A stretch of 64,000 bases of DNA from Anolis sagrei (Eukaryota; Chordata; Lepidosauria; Squamata; Anolidae): positions 169,744,822 to 169,808,821 of the forward strand of contig NC_090025.1 in assembly GCF_037176765.1 (NCBI RefSeq), in the 5' to 3' direction. The notes under the pieces were generated by a model. It was not told the origin of the DNA. It worked only from the letters and a program-made list of their open reading frames with translations, and made no database searches. Below, in pieces: positions 21,570 to 32,554 of this stretch (positions within the stretch are counted from its first letter, which is position 1; the number at the start of each line of letters is the position of its first letter). Made by a program: the position numbers and the translations under genes.

Positions 21570-22210
21570 TGTTAGGCGATCCCTCATAGCCCAAAGATGA
21601 TGGTCCTCCAGGTTTGGTGTCTTGGCGGTAGGTGTGGAGCCCTATTTTTGACCCGCATGTTCTCCATCAGTGAGGACATCGGTTTCCAGGTGGAAGGTGG
21701 TCCCAGTCGGGGTTGACTTGACACGCCTTCCTCTTGGCATGTTACTCCCTTTCACCCTCCATTCATGCCTCTTCGAAGTTCACAACACTGCTGGTCACAT
21801 CTGACGTCCAGTTGGAGCGCTCAAGGGCCAGGGCTTCCCAGTTTTCGGTGTCTGTGCCACAGTTTTTAAGTTTAGCTTTAAACCCATCTTTAAATCTTTT
21901 TCTCCTTGTCTTTCAAAGAGATATGCAGGATTTTTCGGAGGCAGCGTTGATGGAATCGTTCCAGGAGTTGAGTATGATGTTTCTAGGCAGTCCAAGTTTC
22001 ATGGACGTATAGCAAGGTTGGGAGGACAATGACTTTATAAACAAGCACCTTGGTCTCATTTCGGATGTCTCAGTCCTCAAACACTTTCTGCTTCAATTGG
22101 AAAAATGCTGCACTCGCAAAGCTCAGACGGTGTTATATTTCAGTGTCAGGGTTGACTCTTGTGGAGACGTGGCTGCCAAGGTAGCGGAAATGGTCATCAT
22201 TTTCTAATGT
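21570..22210 (-). mobile_element. Non-LTR retrotransposon, same family as 9576
   Basis: Text from GATGGTCCTCCAGGTTTGGT to GCACTCGCAAAGCTCAGACG parallels the 9576 copy and extends further upstream, where the minus frame reads DDHFRYLGSHVSTRVNPDTE, a reverse transcriptase segment. Frames are broken by indels. Confidence 0.8.
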
Positions 22211-22374
22211 TACACTACTTAAGCTGTATTTCTGGCATTGCAGACGGATTAGTAGGCGACTGCTGGAAGAGCAGTTACTAACCAATGACAGGTAAAGAGG
22301 TGTCAGACTGCATTCATTCTGCAGAAGATGCAGCCTTGAAGACATGATTCAATAATCAGTTTGGCCCCGCCTGA

Positions 22375-22560
22375 ATTGTCACAGCTCAATGCTATGGGAT
22401 CCCAGGAGTTGTATCTTTCCAAGGTCTTTGTCCTTCTCCGCCAAAGAGTGCTGATGCCTCACAAGACTACAGATCCCAAGATTCCATAGCATTGAGCCTA
22501 AATCTGTTCACGTGGTGCCACACTCCATGAATTCTAGAGTGTAGATCAGGCATTGACTAA
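22375..22560. mobile_element. Palindromic MITE
   Basis: GCTATGGGATCCCAGGAGTT and CAAGATTCCATAGCATTGAG are facing arms. The right end at 22539 carries GTGTAGAT, the octamer hit by a hAT MITE. Confidence 0.7.
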
Positions 22561-22574
22561 GGGTGCATCTAAAT

Positions 22575-22683
22575 CAGGCATGGGCCAGCTTCAGCCCTCC
22601 AGGTGTTTTGGATTTCAGCTCCCACAATTCCTAACAGTCGGTAGGCTGTTGGGAATCATGGGAACTGAAATCCAAAACACCTG
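22575..22683. mobile_element. Palindromic hAT MITE (CAGGCATGGGC family), truncated
   Basis: CAGGCATGGGCCAGCTTCAG and the return arm AACTGAAATCCAAAACACCT are present; the right terminus is missing. Confidence 0.75.
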
Positions 22684-22808
22684 GGTATATGGCTGTGTGG
22701 AAAGGCCCAAAGTCATCCTTCCAGCTGTGGACTTCTTTTGCTTTCCTAAAACCTCTGAAGAATTGGGATGCCTGACTTTCATTGACTTTCTTTCTTTTTC
22801 TTCTTTTT

Positions 22809-22879
22809 CCTCCTCTTCCTCCTCCTCCTCCTCCTCCTCCTCCTCCTCCTCCTCCACCACCACCACCACCACCACCACA
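22809..22879. repeat. (TCC)n-(CAC)n compound microsatellite
   Basis: About 15 TCC units pass into about 8 CAC units. It accounts for the poly-Ser/poly-Thr frames on both strands here. Confidence 0.95.
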
Positions 22880-22930
22880 CATCATAACCTGGGGCTTTCT
22901 TGTACAAAGGATTGGACAGAAGTAACATTA

Positions 22931-23224
22931 TAGTAAGACCTCCATATCCACGAGCTTCCATTCACGGCTGGACTGTGGTTACCTAAAAGTGCTAATACGC
23001 CCGAACACCATTACATTTCCTGACTTCTGGTCCCAGCAAATCATGGAGTCACTCTGGAAGTCCTAGAAGTTCCTAGAGAGATATTTTTTAGGAAATGGCT
23101 AGATCTTTCAGGGCAACTGCAGTAACTTCCAAGGGAAACATGCCATAGGACCACATGGGGGACCTAGGGAATTCCTTTCCCCCCAGGTATGGCTCAGTGA
23201 AACTGTGATATGGGAGACTTACTG
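22931..23224. mobile_element. Mariner-type MITE
   Basis: Ends TAGTAAGACCTCCATATC and GATATGGGAGACTTACTG are inverted repeats, with TA on both sides. Confidence 0.75.
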
Positions 23225-24100
23225 TATTAATAGTCCTTCACATAAAGTGCTTGGGATGGTCAAAACTGTTCCAGCCCCTTGCTTCCACTTTGCCTGTCTT
23301 ATTTTAACAAACTTAAGATTTCTTCAGTGACAAGTAGAACATTTAAGATGTTATACTTTCTGCACTGATGCAATTCAAGTTTCCCTTTTGGATGGTTCTA
23401 ACAGTGTTTAATGCAAAGCTACAATGAATGAATAGAAAGTGGGCAATCTATTTAACTGTCACTGAAACTGTGTTTAGACTTGTTCTTGGCACAGCATTTC
23501 CTCTACTTGTGCATGAAATAGATCTTGGCTGTGAAAGTGTGCTTTTAAATATTTTTTTACACATCTACTTCCTTCAAAGAAATGTGCTTGTAGAAATTCT
23601 AAGGCTGATAAAAATCATAATGTTCTTGTTTCAAGCTGGTGTGGTATTTTCAAAATTAAGATAGAGAAATCTACCTTCTGTTCCAGTAACATTCATTGGT
23701 GGCATTATTGTGCCTAGTTGTTACTGGTTGAAGGAGAAGCACTGGCCTGAGTGCATTGCCATTAATATAGGGCCTGTCTATACAAGCTGAATAGCCTGCA
23801 GTCATCATGGAGTCACTCCTGGAGGTTTTCATGATGTTCAGGATTTCCAGCCCTTATGGTGGTGTAAACCAGGTTAAACTGGTTTGATTAAACATTAAGG
23901 AAAGTTGGAGGATACTCCAGAATTGGCTAAAGGTCTGGAGCAATCCTGTAGTTTGGGTGTAGAATGGACAGCAGGACCGGGGCATGGAGTGTGTGGCCAC
24001 CATTTCTGCTCTGGACTGGCTCTGCATTAAGCAGCCAGTGTGAATAAGCCCATATATTCCTCTGAGTAGCTATCATAACCTTTTTAGAGCAATTCAGATT
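23225..24100. other. Unassigned intron sequence
   Basis: No element recognised. A 78-codon frame at 23428-23664 has no known match. Confidence 0.4.
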
Positions 24101-24102
24101 AA

Positions 24103-24268
24103 TAATAACACTTTATTTATATTCTGTTCTTCTCCCCAGGGGGCCTCAGAATGGAGTACAGCATATAAACAGACACAGACAAACTTTCAATGCCTTGTTA
24201 CGATGAAATACAGTGAGACATAAATGTACAGACAAAGGCAAAGGCTGCTCCTTTAATTTCTGGCTCTG
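24103..24268 (-). mobile_element. L2-like LINE 3' end
   Basis: ACACTTTATTTATATTCTGT followed by CCCAGGGGGCCTCAGAATGG is a worn reversed L2 tail. Confidence 0.6.
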
Positions 24269-24269
24269 G

Positions 24270-24540
24270 GGGAGGTTCTCTTCTCCATTTCCAAGTCAAA
24301 GAGCCTGAGTTGTCTGTAGACACCTCCTGGTCATGTGACTGGCATGACTGCAGGGAGCATCTTTTGCCTTTTCTCATCAAAGTGGTACTCACATTTGCAT
24401 GTTTTCAAACTGCTAGGTTGGCAGGAGCTAGGGCTAACAGCAGGAGCTCACCCCATCCTGCGGATGCGAACTGCCAACCTTCAGGGCAGCAGTTCAGCTG
24501 CACAAGAGTTTGGCCCATTGTGCCACCTGGGGCCCCTTTA
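24270..24540 (-). repeat. Sauria-type tRNA SINE
   Basis: Minus orientation: TGCCACCTGGGGCCCC at the right is the tRNA head; GACACCTCCTGGTCATGTGA is the body. Confidence 0.85.
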
Positions 24541-24635
24541 CATGGGTTTTGAGGTTGTCTGAATTACATCCTGTTTAATATTTATGTTCTTGAATAAAAT
24601 GCTCTGTATTCAGATCACATGCTTGCAAAAGGGGG

Positions 24636-25290
24636 TTTATTTATTTATTTATTTCGAGTACTTCTACCCCGCCCTTCTCAACCCCCGAGGAGGGACTCAG
24701 GGCGGCTTACAAAAAGGCACAATTCGATGCCTACACAAAATACACATACGTACAAAACAACAATTAAAACAATTATCACAGTTAAAAACAATCAGTACAT
24801 AACACAATAAATAAAACTAATCTCATGCTCAGCGTTCATCTTTCAGAGTTCCATAATTCCATTCCACTTAGTCAATTCCTCTCCATCATCAAAGTCCTTT
24901 CTTTATCTGCCAGATTGTCCGAATGCCTGGTCCCAAATCCATGTTTTCAATTTTTTCCTAAAGGAAAGGAGGGATGTCGCTGATCTAATTTCCCTGGGGA
25001 GTGAATTCCACAGGTGAGGGGCCACCACCGAGAAGGCCCTGCTCCTCGTCCCCGCCAATCTCACTTGTGATAGAGGCGGGGTCAAGAGCAGGGCCTCCCC
25101 AGAAGATCTTAAACTTCGAGGTGGGACGTAGAGGGAGATCCGTTCGGACAGATACACTGGGCCGGAACCGTATAGGGTTTTGTAGGTCAAAACCAGCACT
25201 TTGAATTGTGCTCGGAATTGGATCGGCAGCCAGTGGAGCTGACACAACAGGGGGGTGGGATGCTCCCTGTATGACGCTCCTGTATGACGC
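24636..25290 (-). mobile_element. L2 LINE 3' end with C-terminal coding text
   Basis: TTTA repeats, CCGCCCTTCTCAACCCCCGA, then text encoding RAFSVVAPHLWNSLPREIR on the minus strand. It is well preserved and ends near GCAGCCAGTGGAGCTG. Confidence 0.88.
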
Positions 25291-25790
25291 TCCTTGTTTT
25301 GCTTTTGGATGTTGCAACTGAAATCTAGCTACACAATTACTAATTTGAATCACATGGGATGGATCCATATTTTGAGATGGCAAAGCAACTGAAGCTGTTG
25401 CTTCCTTTCCATGGTCACCCTTACAGTCCCCCTGAAAATTCCACACAGAAGGTTATTTTAATTTTACCAGGCGTGTTTTTAATCCATTGTTTCATTACTG
25501 TTTTTTAATATTTTAATGTATTGCTGATTGTTGATTGTTTTTATGATGCCGGCATCCTATGATGCTTTAGTGAGGCCGCCCTGATGCATGTATGTTCAGA
25601 AGAGCTCAGAAGTGTATTTGAGTCTAGAGATTGAACATGTTACTTTTATTGACCATACACTTTCATCTCACCTAACCATGGGCTATATCAGCTCCTATTG
25701 CTAGGAATGCTAGCCCCAAAACATTTCCAGCTTTGTTCACGTGACACACATTTTGATATGTCATTAAAGTGGCCCTGATCCAGAAGTTTG
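25291..25790. other. CKAP4: Unassigned intron sequence before CKAP4 exon 2
   Basis: Unique-looking sequence with no repeat recognised; it holds the branch-point region and a T-rich tract at 25791-25811. Confidence 0.45.
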
Positions 25791-25813
25791 ATTTGTTTTT
25801 TCTTTTTTTATAG

Positions 25814-27106
25814 GTGAATTCCCTCCAGGACTCATTTGGAAGATTTGAAGGGATGCTGAAAAATGCTCAGCAAAAGCAAGAAATCACGGAGAGGGCTGTT
25901 CAGCAAGGGGAGAGTGAGATCAACCGCATTGGTGAGGTTCTTCAGAAACTACAAAATGAAATCCTAAAAGACCTGTCGGATGGGATCCACGTTGTCAAAG
26001 ATGCCAGAGAACGAGATTTCACATCACTGGAAAACACCGTGGAGGAAAGGTTAACTGAGTTAACCAGGTCTATAAATGACAATATTGCCGAATTCACAGA
26101 TGTCCAGAAACGAAGCCAAGATGAAATCAACGAAGTCAAAAGAAAGCTGGCTACACTTGGAGAAATAAAAGAATGCAAACATGATTTTCAGGTTTTGAAA
26201 GGGCTTGTTGATGAGATGCAAACATCCATGAGAGATAAAGAAAAGACCATAGAATCACTGCAAAGTACCATAGATACGATGGAGTCTGATGTCTTGTCTG
26301 AAGTCAAAGAACTCATCAACCTCAAACAGGAACATGAAAAGTTCAAAGAGGCCGCAGACACTGAGCACCTTTCATTACAAGCTTTGGAAGAGAAAGTTCT
26401 TAAGGCAGAAGACTCAATTGCACATCTTCCTGATGAGATTAAGAGACTCAGTGAAGACTTCCTGCGCACCAAGCGATCGACTACTTTGGAGGGAGACTCT
26501 GTGCTGACCAAAGATGATGTAGAAAGTCTGCAAAAGAGCAATAAAAATATTGAATCAAGACTTGAGTCCTTAGAAGAGAGCCTTCAGACTGTGATGTCCG
26601 CATCTGCATCACGCATGGAAGAAATGGAGAGAGATGACAGCAAGGTAGCTGCCTTCGAGGAGAGTCTCAGCTCTCTTCGTCAGACTTTAGAAGATGATGT
26701 TCGCTTTTTGACAGATACAGTGAGGAGTCTTGGTGAAGCAAAGCTCTCAATGTACAATGATATGGGTGAACTAAGGAAAAGAATGAGCGACTTATCAAAC
26801 AATGCTGATGTACTGGATAACATCCAGAAACAAGTTCGTTCTTTATTGGCTCAAGAACAATCTCAGGGTCATCTAGGAGAACTCTCCTCTATCAAAGGCT
26901 CCATCGATGAACTGCGCTCTTCTCTTGGCCAGGCTGAATCTGACATGAAAATGCTTCGGACTGCCGTTGACAGTTTAGTTGCCTACACTGTAAAAATAGA
27001 GACCAATGATAATGAGGTGCAGTCAGTGAAAAGTTCATTAGATGACATAAGAAATGACCTAGACAGATTGTTTGTGAAAGTAGAAAAGATACATGAAAAG
27101 ATTTAA
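25814..27106 (+). CDS. CKAP4: CKAP4 exon 2, luminal coiled-coil domain
   Basis: This exon encodes residues 119-548 and the TAA stop. The first codon is GTG (Val), read in phase from exon 1; it is not a start codon. The protein is almost wholly heptad-rich luminal coiled coil. Two blocks match the human protein closely: one around ILKDLSDGIHVVKDARERDF, and the C-terminus with LRTAVDSLVAY and NDLDRLFVKVEKIHEK. The total of 548 residues compares with 602 in human; the difference lies in the cytosolic tail and the variable middle. The frame is open throughout with no lesions. The long coiled coil is what holds ER sheet membranes apart in the known protein. Identification rests on remembered human sequence, with no competing family. 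Confidence 0.96.
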   Translation: MNSLQDSFGRFEGMLKNAQQKQEITERAVQQGESEINRIGEVLQKLQNEILKDLSDGIHVVKDARERDFTSLENTVEERLTELTRSINDNIAEFTDVQKRSQDEINEVKRKLATLGEIKECKHDFQVLKGLVDEMQTSMRDKEKTIESLQSTIDTMESDVLSEVKELINLKQEHEKFKEAADTEHLSLQALEEKVLKAEDSIAHLPDEIKRLSEDFLRTKRSTTLEGDSVLTKDDVESLQKSNKNIESRLESLEESLQTVMSASASRMEEMERDDSKVAAFEESLSSLRQTLEDDVRFLTDTVRSLGEAKLSMYNDMGELRKRMSDLSNNADVLDNIQKQVRSLLAQEQSQGHLGELSSIKGSIDELRSSLGQAESDMKMLRTAVDSLVAYTVKIETNDNEVQSVKSSLDDIRNDLDRLFVKVEKIHEKI

Positions 27107-27482
27107 AAATCTCATATAAAGCATTTTTAACTACAGAACTGCAAAAACAAAATGAAACACAAAAAGTAGCTTTCCTAGGCCAAAGAGTTTTTGTTATTGG
27201 GGAAATATTGGTGGACTTGAAACGTCTGTTATTCCTATAGAAAAATCAAAACACATTCCAGATAGGGACCCGTTTTTAATTTTTACAGAGTCATGCCCTG
27301 CAAGAAACCATTCTGTTTTGCTGCCTTAGCCATATGGCTCAGAGAAGAAAAAAGAACAAAAGGCAACTCTTGATTTTTTTTTAGACAGACATGTGTGTTC
27401 TGTCATGTGTAAGGCTGTATCTTTGAATAAGAGGAAGCACTGCAATTGCATTGCAATATATAAATCAAATTGTGGCCCATTT

Positions 27483-27612
27483 CCACTAAAGAAAAATAGT
27501 TATGTTATCCATCCTATGAAATCCTGGGATTGGTAGTTCTCAGCTAGAGAACTCCGGTGCCTCATAAAACTACAAATCCCAGGTTTCCATAGGGCATTGC
27601 TACAGTAAAGTG
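27483..27612. mobile_element. Palindromic MITE remnant in CKAP4 3' UTR
   Basis: GAAATCCTGGGATTGGTAGT and ACAAATCCCAGGTTTCCATA are facing arms. Confidence 0.6.
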
Positions 27613-27950
27613 GAATAGGTAAAGGTTTCCCCCTGACATTAAGTCTAGTTGTGTCCAACTCTGGAGGGTGGTGCTCATCTCCATTTCTAAGCTGAAGAGC
27701 TGGCGTTGTCTGTAGACTACTCCTAGGTCATGTGGCCGGCATTACTGCATAGAGCACTGTTACCTTCTCGCCAAAGCGGTACCTATTGATCTACTCAGAT
27801 TTTCATGTTTTTGAATTGCTGGGTTGGTAGAAGCTGGGGCTAACAGCAGGAGTTCACCCTGCTCCCTGGATTTGAACCACTGACCTTTTGGTCAGCAAGT
27901 TCAGCAGCTCAGTGGTTTAACCTGCTTTGCCACCGGGGGTTACCGTTAGT
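27613..27950 (-). repeat. Sauria-type tRNA SINE in CKAP4 3' UTR
   Basis: Begins (plus strand) AATAGGTAAAGGTTTCCCCC and ends TGCCACCGGGGG, full length on the minus strand. Confidence 0.88.
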
Positions 27951-28419
27951 GGAAAAGTAACAGTATAATAGTGTAGTGTGAATGAGCCATTGTGTTATCA
28001 AGATCTGTGACAAGCCTGCATTCCAAAGTCTTCATAATTAATATTGCTTTTCCATAGCAAAACCAAAGACTTATCTTTATTTTCCTGTTTTTAACCCATC
28101 TGGAAAACTTTCCCTGGTCTGTCAGCTGTGCACGCTCTCTGCTGAACTCGGTTTTCTGAACAAAGCTATTTTAAACCTCTCTCTGGTACTTTGGCAAGGT
28201 GGGTCAGGCATCACTCCATGATCCATGTTAAGTGCCTGATTATCTGGTGTTAAGTTTGAAGAAATAGAAATGGATCTCAGACTGTTTAAAAGCAACCAAA
28301 CCTCCAAAACTTTAGATCTGGGCAATTGTTGTAAGTATGAGGAGTATTAATAATATCGTTCATTTTGAAGAAGCACTGTACTATTCAATTGCCTGGATTC
28401 TTGTTTACCTTCCTTAGAA

Positions 28420-28425
28420 AATAAA
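28420..28425 (+). promoter_or_regulatory. CKAP4: Candidate proximal poly(A) signal of CKAP4
   Basis: A canonical AATAAA lies in unique sequence 1.3 kb after the stop and before the mariner insertion. Use of this site would give a transcript free of the mariner element. Confidence 0.4.
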
Positions 28426-28544
28426 TTTGTTTTGATATTTTTAATTTTTTTACTTAAGTATTTAGAAAGGTACTTAGTCATAGAAGGCAGACCTTGGGAA
28501 ATGGTCTTATAACCTACACATGCAGTCTTCCCTAAACTGTTATA

Positions 28545-29016
28545 CAGGTTGAGTATCACTTATCTGAAATGCTTGGGACCCAGCATGTTTTGGATTTCAT
28601 TTTTTGGGGGGAAGGGGGGATTTTGAAATGCCTGTATTTGCATTTACAGATATAATGGGATACCTTGGAGGTGGGGCCCAAGTCTAACACAAAATTTCAT
28701 TTATGTTTTGTATACACCTTAGATTAGGCATAGGCAAATTTCGGCCCTCCAGGTGTTTTGGACTTCAACTTCCACAATTCCTAACAGCCTACTGACTGTT
28801 AGGAATTGTGGGAGTTGAAGTCCAAAACACTTGGAGGGCCCAAGTTTGGCCATGCCTGCCTTAGATACTGTACATAGTCTAAAGATAATTTTATACACAA
28901 CATTTTAATAAATTTGTGTGTGAAACAAAGTTTGTGTACAGTAAGCCATCAGAAAGCCAAGGCTCTCTGTCTTAGCCCATACACAATTTTTGATTTTGTT
29001 TTTCTTGATCAACCTG
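28545..29016. mobile_element. Tc2/mariner-type transposon (Kanga-like)
   Basis: CAGGTTGAGTATCACTTATC and the right end GATCAACCTG are flanked by TA on both sides. It carries a nested hAT MITE. The family name is from memory. Confidence 0.75.
28725..28858. mobile_element. Palindromic hAT MITE (CAGGCATGGGC family)
   Basis: 134 bp, two near-perfect arms, with a perfect 8-bp duplication CCTTAGAT (28717-28724 and 28859-28866) inside the mariner-type element. Confidence 0.93.
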
Positions 29017-29284
29017 TACAGTGTTTACTTTTGGAAAGATCGTAGCAGCAGAAGTGACAAAGAGAGTACTCCAGTAGAAAGCAATAAGGATGTCTGATTA
29101 CTTTTGATGCTACCCAGAAACCAGTATCTGGAGACCTGAAATCTTAAAAATCAAGAAGAACATATTGTCTGGAATCATTTGTTACTCTTCTGAGCTGCTC
29201 CCCACTGACTGTCCTTTTGTGAGCCTTGTATGACTGTAGTTTTGACTGTGAAATTAAGTTTTTTTCCTAGTATCTGTAATGTTT

Positions 29285-29290
29285 AATAAA
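29285..29290 (+). promoter_or_regulatory. CKAP4: Candidate distal poly(A) signal of CKAP4
   Basis: A canonical AATAAA sits at the end of a block of unique sequence (29020-29290) that lies downstream of the mariner element. It is the better candidate for the main gene end because the unique block continues up to it. Confidence 0.5.
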
Positions 29291-29310
29291 CTTGGAATAG
29301 AAATTAATTA

Positions 29311-30229
29311 AGGGCCAAAAAGGATATGATATTTCAAGTATGCTCCATCTGTCTTGGTTTTTCTTTACAGTCAGCCCTCCGGACCAGTAGTTTCTGCATC
29401 CATAGATTCAATAAATTGCATCAAAGATTCTTTACCTCCATTTTAATACAGCAAAACTAATGTCTGGAAAGATTTCTTTTTTGGGCTGCAACTCTCAGAA
29501 CTTCCTAGCAGTGTAGACAATTGTGCATTTGGGAATTGTAATTAAAATGCAATATACCCAGGTTCTGGTTAAAACCACAACTGTCGTAATCTTGACATTA
29601 CTTCAGAAAATGTTTCCATGGGAATCTAGGTCCTCCAGTGCAATTCTATGGCCAGTTTTCAGGGGAATTGATCACAGAATCGTGCTAGGAATACCTAGAC
29701 AGGTGTCCTCTCGGGTAGAAAAAAATTAGCATTTTCTTTATCCACAATGTTTTCTTTCACAGGAGTCCTATGCCTCAGATTAGTCTGGTTTTATTGGATT
29801 TTACTGAAACAATGGCATATCACAACAACTAGTCCTCAATAGAGTAATGCGTAGAATCCGATTCTTCCAGGATGGGTTATTTTGTTCTTGGAATTTGTTT
29901 TTCTCTAGTCCATTTTACTCATTTTATTGAGCATTCACATGCACCTGTCTTCTATCACTGTTTGCCCTGAGGAGGAGACAAAATGTTCATACTTAAATTC
30001 CTGGTAGAATTCCAGAGCTGAAATGGAATTTTGCCTAAATCCAACATCTAAAGTCCAAAACATCCTTTCCGTTAGTTTTCAAGATGCGTCAGCAAAAGTG
30101 TACAATAATGCATCTCAAATGGTCTTGAAATATAAAGATCATAAATCCGAATTCCTCCTAACTCCAGGAATTCTACATAAACTTCTGCAGTTCATCCAAA
30201 TTTGCAGCCCCAAATCTATTCTTTTATTT
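29311..30229. other. Intergenic; Tigger-like fragment at 29370-29450
   Basis: CAGTCAGCCCTCCGGACCAG and CATCCATAGATTCA resemble a Tigger end; no matching end was found. The rest is unassigned. Confidence 0.45.
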
Positions 30230-30528
30230 CAGTAGTTCCCAACCATTTTTTTAAAAATCAGGGACCACTTTGACCAGGAACCACTCTCCAACATTAGTAA
30301 CAAAATATCAGTTTTTGGTAAACTTTAGATTTGGTTTGGAGTGCTGATTTAGAAAATTGCATTGGATAGACCACATCAGCTCTGGTTTCTGATACAGAAC
30401 ATATGCCATGGTCAGTGACCAGGAAAGAGTGGCAGGAGGTGCAAAAGGAGTGGAAATAAAATAAATATAAATAAAGAGGCTTGCGGACCAGATTTTCATT
30501 GTTGTGGCCCACAGGTTAAGAACCATTA
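30230..30528. mobile_element. hAT MITE (CAGTAGTTCCCAACC ends)
   Basis: Ends CAGTAGTTCCCAACC and GGTTAAGAACCATTA; flanks TTTTATTT and TTCTATTT. A sister copy is at 45989-46314. Confidence 0.8.
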
Positions 30529-30900
30529 TTCTATTTAGCACGATCCTAACCCAGCAAGTATGTAAAGCACATTTGGAAATTTCATATTCCCAACATTGCT
30601 TCTTGTATGTTGAAAAAGCAGCTACTTTCATTGGACGCATTGTGACTTCTGAATGAACACACACAGCTGGGCCACGAAAACCCATACCAAGGAAAAGTGG
30701 CACGTTTTATGTAACCACCAAAGGCTGTATGTCAATTTAGCTGGAGATAAATCTCATTCAAGTCAATGAAATTTAGATTTCAGTAGACATGTACAGAAAT
30801 GTACTAAAATAAGTATAGTTATTCATGGAATGATACACACATTTTGTTTGTCATTATTTCTTTACGACCAGTGGTTTCTGCATCCATGGATTCAACCAAT
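30529..30900. other. Unassigned; old repeat at 30730-30810 and Tigger-like fragment at 30868-30910
   Basis: AAGTCAATGAAATTTAGATT belongs to an old reptile repeat; GTGGTTTCTGCATCCATGGA is Tigger-like. Confidence 0.4.
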
Positions 30901-30919
30901 TGCATCACTGGTCCGAAGG

Positions 30920-31172
30920 GCTACCTTCAAGTCAACTCACACTTATGGCAACTCCATAAATGAGAGATCTTCAAGTCATCCTGTCCTCAAAAATCCTGCT
31001 CAGATCTTGCAGGTTCAGGGCCATTGCTTCTCTGGCTGAATCTATCCATCTGGAATATGGTCTTCCTTTTTTTCTACTGCCTTCTAGTTTACCAAGCATT
31101 ATTGTCACTTCAAGTGAACAATATTTTCTCATGATGTCGCCAAAGTACAGCCCTCAACTTTGTCATCTTGAC
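30920..31172 (-). mobile_element. RTE/BovB-type LINE, C-terminal fragment (old)
   Basis: The minus strand encodes YFGDIMRKYCSLEVTIMLGK then GSRKKGRPYSRWIDS, the conserved RTE C-terminal region. It is broken by a stop and diverged from the 41146 copy. Confidence 0.85.
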
Positions 31173-31761
31173 TTATAGGTAGAGTTCAGGCTTATTTTGT
31201 TCTAGGATCCATTGATTTGGGTTTTTTTTAAAGCAGTACATGCTTCCTTATAAAACTTCGTGGTACACAGCTTTTAGTACTTAGGTTTGCTCTGATAGCC
31301 ACTTACAACTATTATAAATGTATGCATAATGAATAAGGTATACATAAGCACAAAAAGATGTTCATGTTTCCTTTTTTCCTGCATGACAATTTTCATTGGG
31401 GAGGCAGGGACAAAAATTGGGGGATGACTGAGACTATTTTGAGTTTGCTGGCTGCCATTTTTGAGCTGCCAAGATGACTAGCAAGACTGCATTGAAAGGA
31501 AAACAAACTTAAGATGACACTGTCAGACCTGTACAAATCATGCTTTAATAGTGCACATGCTCCTACAAGAGCATTGGGAGATTGTGGTTTTGGAGTACAA
31601 CACCCCATGCTTTCCAGCAGGATATGTTGTCCAAAACATATCTACTCTGTGCTTTGTGAGTGCTACTCATGAGAAGAAACTAGAAGCTTCAAGTCTATCA
31701 TCATAGCCACAAGTTCACTTGTTAAGAAAGGAAAAGAAGAGAATTGGATGAGCTGCTAAAC
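31173..31761. other. Unassigned intergenic sequence
   Basis: No gene or repeat recognised. Confidence 0.4.
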
Positions 31762-31775
31762 AGTTAATTTGTGGT

Positions 31776-31954
31776 GTCAAAGGCTTTCATGGCCGGAATC
31801 ACTGGGTTGTTGTAGGTTTTTTCAGGCTATATGGCCATGTTCTAGAGGCATTCTCTCCTGATGTTTCACCTCATTACCTCTGAGGATGTTTGCCATAGAT
31901 GCAGGCGAAACGTCAGGACATGGCCATATAGCCTGAAAAAACCTACAACAACTC
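31776..31954 (-). mobile_element. Penelope-like inverted dimer
   Basis: The tailed end is at the left (TGTCAAAGGCTTTCATGG), the plain end at the right (CCTACAACAACTC). A 14-bp duplication, AGTTAATTTGTGGT / AGTTCATTTGTGGT, flanks it. Confidence 0.85.
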
Positions 31955-31968
31955 AGTTCATTTGTGGT

Positions 31969-32540
31969 TTTCTCCAAGATGGCCTGCACCATTCCCTTTT
32001 GCTTTTCTTTACCGTAGCTATAATAGTCAGCTAGCATGCCAAAGCTATTGAAAATGTGTTGCTCTTTCTGGGGGAAGTTTTTCTTTTCTTAGGAGTCCTC
32101 TCCTTCCAATATTTTCTTTGTAAAGTAGCCCCCCCCCCCCCCGCCCCAAAATCTGCGGGACCGGTACCAGTGGTTTCATTTATCCAAGGTCAACAAAATA
32201 CATCCTCTCTAGATTTTTTGGGGTCTTTTAGTAAGACACTGTGATATTCTTGGGCTGGAAGTTTTTTATTTCAATACAATTAATTATTACTCATGTTTTT
32301 GCATATTTATGTGAAATCTGGAGATGATCCCTTGTAGATACTATATTTCCGCAAAGCTTGGGATTTCACTGGGTCTCCCTTTTGGCCTAAAGGTTCCATA
32401 TTAGTTCATGTGAGCATCAACACAAAACTAATTAATTCATTATTATGACATATTACCAATTTTAAAAGGCTCTTTCCAACTTAATTGGGCTTTTGAAGCA
32501 GATAAAATCAGAATAAATGTGGATTTTTATTTAAAAGATC
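31969..32540. other. Unassigned; poly(C) run near 32130-32145
   Basis: AT-rich sequence with no recognised element. Confidence 0.4.
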
Positions 32541-32554
32541 AGAATTGGTGAATG

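Larger units (their letters stand above)
20202..25813 (+). other. CKAP4: CKAP4 intron 1
   Basis: The intron runs from donor GTGAGC at 20202 to acceptor TATAG at 25813, after a T-rich tract. It is a single phase-0 intron, as in the two-exon human gene. It is loaded with SPIN-like hAT copies, a Penelope-like inverted dimer, an R4/RTE-type LINE fragment, MITEs, a mariner element, a Sauria-type SINE and an L2 piece, listed separately. No extra coding exon is seen. Confidence 0.88.
27107..29310 (+). other. CKAP4: CKAP4 3' UTR (probable) with inserted repeats
   Basis: Non-repeat sequence follows the stop, is broken by a MITE remnant (27483-27612), a minus-strand SINE (27613-27950) and a mariner-type element (28545-29016), then resumes as unique sequence up to an AATAAA at 29285. 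The last 270 bases look like a gene end: unique, followed by poly(A)-signal context. If this reading is right the UTR is about 2.2 kb, much of it transposon. An earlier end at the AATAAA near 28420 is possible. Confidence 0.55.

Noticed and set aside
22553-22961. Poly-Ser/Thr, poly-Glu and poly-Gly frames
   Set aside because: They are all readings of the (TCC)n-(CAC)n microsatellite.
23428-23664. Possible extra CKAP4 exon in the intron
   Set aside because: No similarity to CKAP4, and the known gene has two exons that join in phase without it.
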